Below, in pieces: positions 6,836 to 13,380 of a stretch of 64,000 nt of DNA; position 1 is the stretch's first letter; each line of letters opens with the position of its first letter. This DNA is from Streptomyces griseicoloratus (GTDB lineage Bacteria > Actinomycetota > Actinomycetes > Streptomycetales > Streptomycetaceae), in NCBI RefSeq assembly GCF_014534645.1, contig NZ_JACVQF010000238.1:1-64000 (forward strand), written 5' to 3'. The translations under genes and the position numbers were made by a program. The notes below the pieces were generated by a model. The model was not told the origin of the DNA, searched no databases, and saw only the letters and a program-made list of their open reading frames with translations.

Positions 6836-8110
6836 TCAGACCGCTCCCGCCGTGCGGGGCGGGAAGAGGCTGTCGTCCGGGGTGTGGCGGCGGCTCAGGG
6901 CCGTGAGCGTGAGGGTCGTCGCGAGAGAGGCGACGGACATCGCCGTCATCGCTGTGGCGGGGGACGTGAGTTGGGCCGTCGTGCCTGCCAGGGCCGCCGA
7001 GACGCCCTGCAGGGTGAGCATGCCGGCGGAGTGCAGTCCGAGGGCGTGGCCGGAGAGTTCGTCGGGGGTCAGGGCCACCAGGCGTTCCTGTTGTACGAGG
7101 CTCGCGCCGAAGCCGACCGAGGCCAGGGCGACCAGGACGGCCGCGAGGGGCAGCGGCGGGTGCAGGAAGAAGGCCAGGTACGGGGTGGCCAGGAGCAGCA
7201 GGAGCGGGATGCCGAGGCGGGGGCGGTACCGGGCCGGCAGCAGGCGGCCGATGGTCACGTCGCCGGCCAGCATGCCGAGCGCGGCGCAGGCGAAGAGGGT
7301 GCCCGCGGCACGGGGGTCGTAGGAGACGTACAGCGACTCGCAGCCGACGACCAGGCCGTTGGGGACCCACAGCGCCAGGTAGACGTGGCGGCGCGGCCGG
7401 GAGGACCACAGCAGGGCGTTGGCGCGCCAGGTGGCCGCCACGGACGGGCGGCCGGCGGTGCGCGGCGCGCGACGGGTCAGCAGGCGGGTGAAGCCGGCCG
7501 ACACCACGTACAGGCCGGCCGCCAGCAGCAGGCACGTGCGCGGCGAGAGCAGGGTCACCAGGACGCCGCCGATCGCGTACCCGGCGATCTGCATGACGCC
7601 GTTCATCATGTTGAAGACCGAACGCCCGAGCAGGTAGCCGTCCTTGGAGAGGATCTCGTTCAGCAGGCCCCAGCGGACGCCGCCGCCGAGGGAGGCGATC
7701 AGGCCCTGGGCGAGGACGACGGCGAACATCGCCCAGACCGGCAGCCCGGGCAGCGCGAGGGCGGCGGTGGCGGCGGCGAAGGCTAGCGACATGCCGGTCA
7801 GCGTGGCCCGCGGCGGCAGCCGGTCGGCGCCGGAGAGGAAGAACGTCGCCCCCAGCACCTGCGCGAGCGACGGCCCGAACATGCTCACCGCGGACAGCAG
7901 CGGCGAGTCCGTCGCCCGGTACACCAGTGTGCCGAGGGCCAGGCCGCTCACCGTCTGGGCGGCGATGCCGGCCGAGGAGGACAGGAAGAGGGGCGTGAAT
8001 TCCGGGGTGCGGAAGAGGTCTCCGTAGCCTTTGCGGCTCGGGGCGTCGCTCGCTACGTCGCTCGTGTCGTCGCTCGCGGGACTGCGCGTGTCGTCGGTCT
8101 TGTCGGGCAT
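6836..8110 (-). CDS. MFS transporter
   Basis: This 424-residue integral membrane protein has about 12 hydrophobic segments after a short charged N-terminal tail, in the major facilitator fold (drug/antiporter type). The first segments begin near residue 35 (LFRTPEFTPLFLSSSAGIAA). It is divergent from an ArsR-type regulator gene, with a perfect palindrome in the 71-bp gap, so it is probably the regulator's target and exports a compound sensed by it. The substrate cannot be inferred. ATG at 8110 was taken; the tail before the first helix is poorly conserved in type, so a later start is possible. Confidence 0.9.
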   Translation of the reverse strand: MPDKTDDTRSPASDDTSDVASDAPSRKGYGDLFRTPEFTPLFLSSSAGIAAQTVSGLALGTLVYRATDSPLLSAVSMFGPSLAQVLGATFFLSGADRLPPRATLTGMSLAFAAATAALALPGLPVWAMFAVVLAQGLIASLGGGVRWGLLNEILSKDGYLLGRSVFNMMNGVMQIAGYAIGGVLVTLLSPRTCLLLAAGLYVVSAGFTRLLTRRAPRTAGRPSVAATWRANALLWSSRPRRHVYLALWVPNGLVVGCESLYVSYDPRAAGTLFACAALGMLAGDVTIGRLLPARYRPRLGIPLLLLLATPYLAFFLHPPLPLAAVLVALASVGFGASLVQQERLVALTPDELSGHALGLHSAGMLTLQGVSAALAGTTAQLTSPATAMTAMSVASLATTLTLTALSRRHTPDDSLFPPRTAGAV

Positions 8111-8147
8111 GCGGGGAGTCTCCGGCGGCCGCAGAAGCGGGCGTTAC

Positions 8148-8169
8148 TGTTTCGCGGGTACGCGAAACA
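8148..8169. promoter_or_regulatory. Operator-like palindrome between MFS and ArsR genes
   Basis: TGTTTCGCG (8148-8156) and CGCGAAACA (8161-8169) are perfect 9-bp arms around GGTA. It lies 12 bp upstream of the regulator's start codon and 38 bp from the MFS start, in position to control both divergent promoters. Confidence 0.75.
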
Positions 8170-8181
8170 CGGAGGTCGGGC

Positions 8182-9180
8182 ATGGGCTGGTGGCAGGTCA
8201 ACGCCGACACGCTCGCCCGCAGCCGGTTCGTGCTCTCACCGCTCGCCGAGACCTTCGCCTGTCTGAAGCTGCTGCACGCCGGCGTGGCCGCGCACCCCGG
8301 TGAGCGCACCTGGCTCGACGCCCACCTGCCCGGCTACCGGCGGTGGCTGGCGGCGGACCCGGTGACCGCGCTCCTCGTCCGCTCCGGACTCGGCAGGGAG
8401 TGGATCGCCGACTTCCTCACCCCCACCCCGCGCGAGGGCGAGTCCTTCGAGGCCGGCGTCGCACGGGTCCGGGCGGCCCGCCCCGCCGAGGCCCGCGCCC
8501 ATCTCGCCGTCTCACTCGCCGGCCCGCTCCCGGCCGCCCTCGACGGCCGGGACGACCTGCCCGAGCGCGCCGCCACGCTGCTGGAGTACGTCTGGTCCGA
8601 GGCCGTACTTCCGTACTGGGACCGGCGCCGCCGCGTCCTGGAGGCCGATGTCGTCGCCCGTACGGCCCAGGTGAGCCGGGGTGGCTGGGTGGCCGTCCTG
8701 GACGCGCTGCGGCCGGGCACGCGGTGGCTCGGCGACAACCGGCTCCAGGTCAACCTCCACGAGTACCCGCCGCGCGAGATCTCCGGTGCCGAACTGGTCC
8801 TCGTACCGATCACCCCGCAGCGGCACGGCTGGGTGTCCTGGGAGGAGACCGAGCGGTACGCCGTCGTCTACCCGTGCGCCGGTGTCCTCGCCGACGGCGG
8901 CGCACAGGCCGCACCCGCGGCCCTGGGCGCACTGCTGGGACCGGCCCGCGCGGCCGTGCTGATGCTGCTCGGCTCCCCCATGAGCACCAGCCAGCTGGTC
9001 GCCGTGACCGGGCAGGGCCTCGGCTCGGTGGGGCGGCATCTGAAGGTGCTCCGGGAGGCGGGGCTGGTGGAGCGGCGCCGGGCGGGCCACTCGGTGCTGT
9101 ACTCGCGCACCGCGGCCGGGGAGGTGCTCGTCGAGGCGGGCCGGGCCGGCGCTGTCACACCGCGGGACGACAGGGCCTAG
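8182..9180 (+). CDS. ArsR/SmtB-type transcriptional regulator with DUF5937 N-terminal domain
   Basis: This 332-residue regulator has a long N-terminal domain of the DUF5937 kind (about 1-245) and a C-terminal winged helix (about 255-325). The helix part reads AAVLMLLGSPMSTSQLVAVT, then LGSVGRHLKVLREAGLVERR and a VLYSRT wing. No metal-binding cysteines are seen, so it is probably a small-molecule sensor. ATG at 8182 follows GGAGGTCGGGC. It stands divergent from an MFS exporter gene over a perfect inverted repeat, the usual layout of a local efflux repressor. Confidence 0.9.
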   Translation: MGWWQVNADTLARSRFVLSPLAETFACLKLLHAGVAAHPGERTWLDAHLPGYRRWLAADPVTALLVRSGLGREWIADFLTPTPREGESFEAGVARVRAARPAEARAHLAVSLAGPLPAALDGRDDLPERAATLLEYVWSEAVLPYWDRRRRVLEADVVARTAQVSRGGWVAVLDALRPGTRWLGDNRLQVNLHEYPPREISGAELVLVPITPQRHGWVSWEETERYAVVYPCAGVLADGGAQAAPAALGALLGPARAAVLMLLGSPMSTSQLVAVTGQGLGSVGRHLKVLREAGLVERRRAGHSVLYSRTAAGEVLVEAGRAGAVTPRDDRA

Positions 9181-9190
9181 CATCCGCCCC

Positions 9191-9712
9191 ATGACGACCT
9201 CACCGAACGCAGCGCACGACGGCATCTCTCCCCTCGACGTCGAGATCGGCTCCCTCCTGGGCGGCCCGGCGGACCTCCGGCAGTACGCGGGCCGGGTCGT
9301 ACTGGTGGTCAACGTGGCCTCCAAGTGCGGGCTGACCCCGCAGTACTCCGGCCTGGAGCGGCTGCACGAGCGGTACGCGGAGCAGGGCTTCACCGTGCTC
9401 GGCGTGCCGTGCAACCAGTTCATGGGCCAGGAGCCGGGCAGCGCCGACGAGATCGCCGAGTTCTGCTCGGCGACGTACGGCGTGACCTTCCCGATGACCG
9501 AGAAGGTCGACGTCAACGGGGAGGGCCGGCACCCGCTGTACGACCGGCTGACCGGCTTCGCCGACGCCGGCGGACACAGCGGGGACATCCGCTGGAACTT
9601 CGAGAAGTTCCTGATCGGACGGGACGGCAAGGTCGCCGCCCGGTTCTCGCCCCAGACCGAGCCGGAGGCCGCCGAGGTCGTGGCGGCCGTCGAGGAGCGG
9701 CTGGCCGGTTGA
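9191..9712 (+). CDS. Glutathione peroxidase family thiol peroxidase
   Basis: This 173-residue peroxidase reduces hydroperoxides. The family block NVASKCGLTPQYSGLERL contains the peroxidatic C45, GVPCNQFMGQEP carries the Gln region, and WNFEKFLIGRDGKV carries the catalytic Trp/Asn. Actinomycetes lack glutathione, so thioredoxin is the likely reductant. It begins 10 bp after the ArsR gene. A TAGCAT box (9178-9183) overlapping that gene's stop codon lies 7 nt before the ATG, so a leaderless start is possible, although no clear -35 is seen. Confidence 0.95.
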   Translation: MTTSPNAAHDGISPLDVEIGSLLGGPADLRQYAGRVVLVVNVASKCGLTPQYSGLERLHERYAEQGFTVLGVPCNQFMGQEPGSADEIAEFCSATYGVTFPMTEKVDVNGEGRHPLYDRLTGFADAGGHSGDIRWNFEKFLIGRDGKVAARFSPQTEPEAAEVVAAVEERLAG

Positions 9713-9768
9713 CCTTCCCCCAGGGGCAGGGCTCAGTGTCCTGGTCGCCGGGCGGGAAGGACCGCCCG

Positions 9769-10698
9769 GTGACGGAGGACGACGACGGCGTGGACAGCGA
9801 CGTGAACGACGGCGTGGACAGCGACGTGAACGACGGCGCGAACGACGGCGTGAACGACGGCTTGCTCACCATCGGGGCGTTCGCCGCGCGGGCCCGGCTG
9901 TCGGCCAAGGCCCTGCGGCTGTACGACCGCCTGGGCCTGCTGGTGCCCGCGTCCGTGGACGAGGCGACCGGCTACCGGTACTACCGCTGCGACCAGATCG
10001 AACGCGCCCGGCTCGTCGCCCTGCTGCGCCAGCTGGACATGCCGCTCGCCACGGTCGCCGAGGTCGTGGCGGCCGAGGGACCGGAGGCGGTCGGTGTACT
10101 CACCGCGTACTGGGCGGGCGTCGAGGAGCGGGTGGCCGGGCAGCGCACGCTCGCCGAGTACCTCCGTGGACGACTGTCGGGGAGGAGCTCCGAGATGTAC
10201 GGGAAGTTCGTGGTCGAGACGGTGGACGTGCCCGAGCAGGTGGTGATCACCGAGACGCGGCACACGCTGGTGGAGGAGTTGCCGGCGTGGATCGGTGCCT
10301 CGCTGGGGCGGCTGGAGGAGGCCGCCCGGGTGTGCGGGGGCGTGACGGCGGCGCCGTTCGTCGTCTACCACGCCGAGGTGTCGATGGAGAGCGACGGCCC
10401 CGCGGAGGCGTGCGTGCCGGTCGCCGACGAGGCGGCGGCGCGGGCGTGGGCCGAGGAGCACGGCCGGGCCTGGGCCGTGCGGGTGCGGGTGGAGCCGGCC
10501 CGGCGGCTGGCCCGCACCCGGATCACCAAGGCGCAGGTCGCCCATCCGCAGATCATGGCCGCCTTCGAGGCGGTGGAGGAGTGGATCGCCGCCGAGGGCC
10601 TGACGCCGGACGGACCGTGCCGGGAGGTGTACTTCGCCGACTGGGAGGCGGCCGGCGCGGAGGATCCGGTGTGCGACGTGGCCTTTCCGGTGAGGTGA
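9769..10698 (+). CDS. MerR family transcriptional regulator with GyrI-like effector domain
   Basis: This 309-residue regulator has an unusual acidic tail of about 25 residues built from DGVDSDVN repeats. It then has the MerR winged helix (LLTIGAFAARARLSAKALRL to ATGYRYYRCDQIERARLVAL, about 30-95), a coiled linker and a C-terminal GyrI-like ligand-binding domain (about 145-309). GTG at 9769 was chosen because GGGAAGGA precedes it; the frame is open further upstream. A start inside the repeats, near LLTIG, cannot be ruled out. It follows the gpx gene by 56 bp. Confidence 0.88.
   Translation: MTEDDDGVDSDVNDGVDSDVNDGANDGVNDGLLTIGAFAARARLSAKALRLYDRLGLLVPASVDEATGYRYYRCDQIERARLVALLRQLDMPLATVAEVVAAEGPEAVGVLTAYWAGVEERVAGQRTLAEYLRGRLSGRSSEMYGKFVVETVDVPEQVVITETRHTLVEELPAWIGASLGRLEEAARVCGGVTAAPFVVYHAEVSMESDGPAEACVPVADEAAARAWAEEHGRAWAVRVRVEPARRLARTRITKAQVAHPQIMAAFEAVEEWIAAEGLTPDGPCREVYFADWEAAGAEDPVCDVAFPVR
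9784..9855 (+). repeat. In-frame 24/12-bp tandem repeat at the MerR N-terminus
   Basis: Two identical 24-bp units (9784-9807, 9808-9831; they begin GACGGCGTGGAC) are followed by two 12-bp units (GACGGCGCGAAC, GACGGCGTGAAC). They encode a DG-VDSDVN-type acidic tail. All units keep the frame, so copy-number change would only alter tail length. Confidence 0.9.
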
Positions 10699-10738
10699 GG
10701 CGAGGGAAGCCGTGAGGTGAGGGGAGCCGCGAAGTGAA

Positions 10739-10783
10739 CAGAGCCCTCTCGGCTAGGACGGCGATCTGGTCGAGAGGGCTCTG
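10739..10783 (+). terminator. Terminator after the MerR gene
   Basis: Perfect 13-bp arms CAGAGCCCTCTCG (10739-10751) and CGAGAGGGCTCTG (10771-10783) enclose 19 nt. It lies between the MerR gene and the oppositely oriented DUF397 gene and may serve both. Confidence 0.75.
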
Positions 10784-10837
10784 CCGGCGGCGGGTTGGTG
10801 GTTGTGGTGGGTTCGTGGCCGGGGGGCCGCGGGGTCG

Positions 10838-11029
10838 TTACCCCTTGACCGAGGCCACGAAGGCGTTCCACGCGTCGGCGGGGAACGCCAGGACGGGACC
10901 CTCGGGGACCTTGGAGTCACGGACGGCCAGTGCCGTCACGACCGGGGACTTGACCTCGACGCACGCGCCGTTTCCTCCGGAGTAGGAGGACTTGGTCCAT
11001 GACTCCGTGGCGCCCTGAAGAATTGCCAT
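10838..11029 (-). CDS. DUF397 domain protein
   Basis: This 63-residue protein is a DUF397 member, with the typical blocks TESWTKSSYSGGNGACVEV, VAVRDSK-like LAVRDSKVPEGPVL and AWNAFVASVKG. DUF397 proteins are partners of XRE/DUF5753 regulators in the WhiJ-type modules of Streptomyces and are thought to antagonise them. ATG at 11029 has GGAGCAGAC before it. The next gene upstream on the same strand is an XRE/DUF5753 regulator, 226 bp away, so they form a loose pair. Confidence 0.93.
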   Translation of the reverse strand: MAILQGATESWTKSSYSGGNGACVEVKSPVVTALAVRDSKVPEGPVLAFPADAWNAFVASVKG

Positions 11030-11255
11030 GTCTGCTCCGATGGCGAGTTGCTGAGTTGTGTCGCCGCGCCGCAGTCCCGCTGGGGATCCGCAGCGCGGTT
11101 CACGCCAATGTCGTGTGATCGTTGGCGTGATCGACGCTACTCGCTGCCCTCCGCGTTCGGAGCAGCCATTCACTCGACCGGATGGCATATTCCAGGTGAG
11201 ACTTCCAGCCCGGCCGGTCAGAGGTGTAGCATCCGGCGCCACCCGGCCGGCGGCC

Positions 11256-12113
11256 TCACCGGGCGTAGTCCTTCGCCACGTCCTCGATGAGCTGACGCGA
11301 CTGCTCCACGTTCAGCGCCTGGGCCCGCAGATGCTCGTACATCACCGTGTACTTCTGCACGTCGTGCGCCTTCTCCAGGTACAGGTCGCTGGTCACGCCC
11401 TCGATGTAGACCACGCTCGAGTCGGCCGCGTCGGCGAACTCCAGGATCGAGTACTGCCCGTTGATGCCCGGGTGCGCGCCCACGTCGAAGGGCAGCACCT
11501 GCACGGTGATGTGCGGCAGCTGCGACAGCTCGGCGACGTGCTCCAGCTGCTCGCGCATCACCTGACGGCCGCCCACCACCCGGCGCAGGGCGGCCTCGTC
11601 GAGGACCACCCACAGCCGGAGCGGGTTGCTGTCGGAGGAGATGCGCTCCTGCCGCCGTATCCGCACCTGGACCCGCTTTTCGATGTCGGCCACCGAGGTC
11701 TCGGGCAGAGCGCCCTGGATCAGCGCCTCGGCGTACGGCCGGGTCTGGAGCAGTCCGGTGATGATCTGGGGTTCGTACGTCCGCAGCGACTCCGCGTCCG
11801 TCTCCAGACCGATGTAGACGCTGTACGGGATGTCCCCGAAGGCGTGCCACCAGCCCTGCTGGCGCGAGTCCTTCGCCATCTGCATCAGCGAGTCGACGAT
11901 GCGCTGGTCCTCGACCTCGTACACCCCGCACAGGTCGCGGACGTCGCGCTGGCTGATGCTGCGCCGGCCGTTCTCCAGCCGGCTGATCTTCGACTGGGAG
12001 ACCAGCAGCCGCTCCGCCACCTCCTCGGCCGTCATGCCCTTGAGCTCGCGGAGCCGGCGCAGCTCCTGGCCCAGCCGGCGCCGCCTGACGGTGGGATTGA
12101 CATTGGACGCCAC
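11256..12113 (-). CDS. XRE family regulator with DUF5753 domain
   Basis: This 285-residue regulator has an N-terminal lambda-repressor-type HTH (about 8-65, VRRRRLGQELRRLRELKGMT, then VSQSKISRLENGRR) and a DUF5753 domain (about 100-280, beginning near YIGLETDAESLRTYEP and ITGLLQT). Such proteins pair with DUF397 proteins in developmental control. GTG at 12113 was chosen, with GGAGGT 9 nt upstream; this gives the common start VASNVNPTVRRRR. A GTG at 12152 lacks a ribosome site. The DUF397 gene lies just downstream. Confidence 0.93.
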   Translation of the reverse strand: MASNVNPTVRRRRLGQELRRLRELKGMTAEEVAERLLVSQSKISRLENGRRSISQRDVRDLCGVYEVEDQRIVDSLMQMAKDSRQQGWWHAFGDIPYSVYIGLETDAESLRTYEPQIITGLLQTRPYAEALIQGALPETSVADIEKRVQVRIRRQERISSDSNPLRLWVVLDEAALRRVVGGRQVMREQLEHVAELSQLPHITVQVLPFDVGAHPGINGQYSILEFADAADSSVVYIEGVTSDLYLEKAHDVQKYTVMYEHLRAQALNVEQSRQLIEDVAKDYAR

Positions 12114-12276
12114 GGGACGTGCACCTCCGGCTGCGTGCCTCGTACTTGCCACTTTGCGTATCTGCTGCTGAGCAGACTGCCACCAAGGGGCTTTCTACCG
12201 CTGGCAAACGGTCGATATGCGCCGCGTACACGCCAGTTCGGAGCCGCACAGGGACCGAACAGGACCGCACAGACGA

Positions 12277-12352
12277 CCGCGCGGGGCGGCGGAACCGTTT
12301 CGCCACGTCCGGACTGGTCCGGACGTACGAGCGGTCCTGTCGCCCCGCGCGG
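12277..12352. repeat. Nested inverted repeats in a 310-bp gene-free gap
   Basis: In the gap 12114-12423 an outer 12-bp stem, CCGCGCGGGGCG (12277-12288) with CGCCCCGCGCGG (12341-12352), encloses an inner perfect 10-bp stem, ACGTCCGGAC (12305-12314) with GTCCGGACGT (12317-12326). It lies 72 bp past the GPP34 stop codon and may act as its terminator. The rest of the gap presumably holds the XRE promoter; I see no open reading frame there that looks real. Confidence 0.6.
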
Positions 12353-12423
12353 CCTGCGGCTCCCGTGACCGGGTCTCGGGGACTGTCGGGTGCGGCGTGG
12401 TGCTTTCCGTGGTCGCCGCGGCC

Positions 12424-13176
12424 TCAGTGGGCCACGGCACGCGCCATGGAACCGCGGCGCGGTTGCGCCGGAACACCGCGGGCGGGTTCCGGAGCCGGCC
12501 TGGCGGCCGCGGCCTGACGGCCGGCCGGTGCCGGGCTGCGGCGCGGCTGAGCGGCCGCACCGTTCTGGACGTCCATCACGGCGTGCGCCACGAGGCCGCC
12601 CATCGGGTCGTGCCTGATCAGGTCACGCAGCCGGGAACGGGACGAACGGCCCTCGTTGCCCGGGTAGAGGTGCTTGCCGAGACCGACCGCGTGGGCCAGT
12701 GCGGCGAGCGCCGCGGTCCGCGGGTCCGGCGGTACGCCGGTGCGGATCGCCGAGTCCAGCCGGGCCCTGATCTCCCGGCTGATCGCCGTGTCCGTCGCCT
12801 GGTAGCGAGTCGTCGGCAGCACCCCGCACATCTGGCCTTCCACGGCGTGCACCATGCCGCACCGTTCCAGATGTGAGAGGTAGGTCTGACGGAGCCCCAG
12901 GCGGGGTCCGCCGATCCAGTTGACCGCCCGTACGGGAGCGCCACGCCTTCGCAGCAACTCCAACGCGCAGTCCAGTGTCGGATCTCCAGTCGGCCGTGGC
13001 ACCACCACGGCGATACGATCCCCGTCTGGGGCTATCCGTCCGGCCAGCGCCAGCTCCACCAGCTGTGCTCCGGCCAGACCCAGGTCGAGCGACTGCGGCT
13101 GTGCAGTGGTACCCGTGGTCGGGTCCAGTGCCAGCAGCAGAAGCTCCTCCGGAAGTGTTCTGCGGCTCCTGCCCAT
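12424..13176 (-). CDS. GPP34 family phosphoprotein
   Basis: This 250-residue protein matches the bacterial relatives of Golgi phosphoprotein 3 (GPP34), which bind phosphoinositide-like lipids in eukaryotes. The opening RRTLPEELLLLALDPTTG and the block GAQLVELALAGRI are typical of the family, and later blocks include RDLIRHDPMGGLVAHAV. The last 40 residues are a Pro/Ala/Arg-rich tail. In Streptomyces these proteins are common and of unknown role. It is divergent from the D,D-carboxypeptidase gene. ATG at 13176 was taken. Confidence 0.9.
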   Translation of the reverse strand: MGRSRRTLPEELLLLALDPTTGTTAQPQSLDLGLAGAQLVELALAGRIAPDGDRIAVVVPRPTGDPTLDCALELLRRRGAPVRAVNWIGGPRLGLRQTYLSHLERCGMVHAVEGQMCGVLPTTRYQATDTAISREIRARLDSAIRTGVPPDPRTAALAALAHAVGLGKHLYPGNEGRSSRSRLRDLIRHDPMGGLVAHAVMDVQNGAAAQPRRSPAPAGRQAAAARPAPEPARGVPAQPRRGSMARAVAH

Positions 13177-13242
13177 CCATGCCTCCCCGCGTGGATGAAT
13201 GACAGGGTGACCCCTCTCACATTGGTCTGTCGAGGGTGCGTG

Positions 13243-13264
13243 ACCGGTTCGTAAGGGAACCGGT
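13243..13264. promoter_or_regulatory. Inverted repeat upstream of the PBP gene
   Basis: ACCGGTTC (13243-13250) and GAACCGGT (13257-13264) flank GTAAGG in the 204-bp divergent gap between the GPP34 and PBP genes. Its place suggests an operator. Confidence 0.45.
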
Positions 13265-13344
13265 AGGTATGTCGTTCTCGTCTACCGCATGGGTTCTACC
13301 CGTACACAGGACACTGGTACATGGTTCGGTTCGCGGTTCGGTAC

Positions 13345-13365
13345 GCGCGCACAGGACGTGCGCGC
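13345..13365 (+). promoter_or_regulatory. Leader hairpin just before the PBP ribosome site
   Basis: GCGCGCAC (13345-13352) and GTGCGCGC (13358-13365) form a strong hairpin that ends immediately before ATGGAGGAGG, the Shine-Dalgarno region of the GTG start at 13381. It could modulate initiation or exclude the upstream ATG codons. Confidence 0.45.
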
Positions 13366-13380
13366 ATGGAGGAGGCATCG

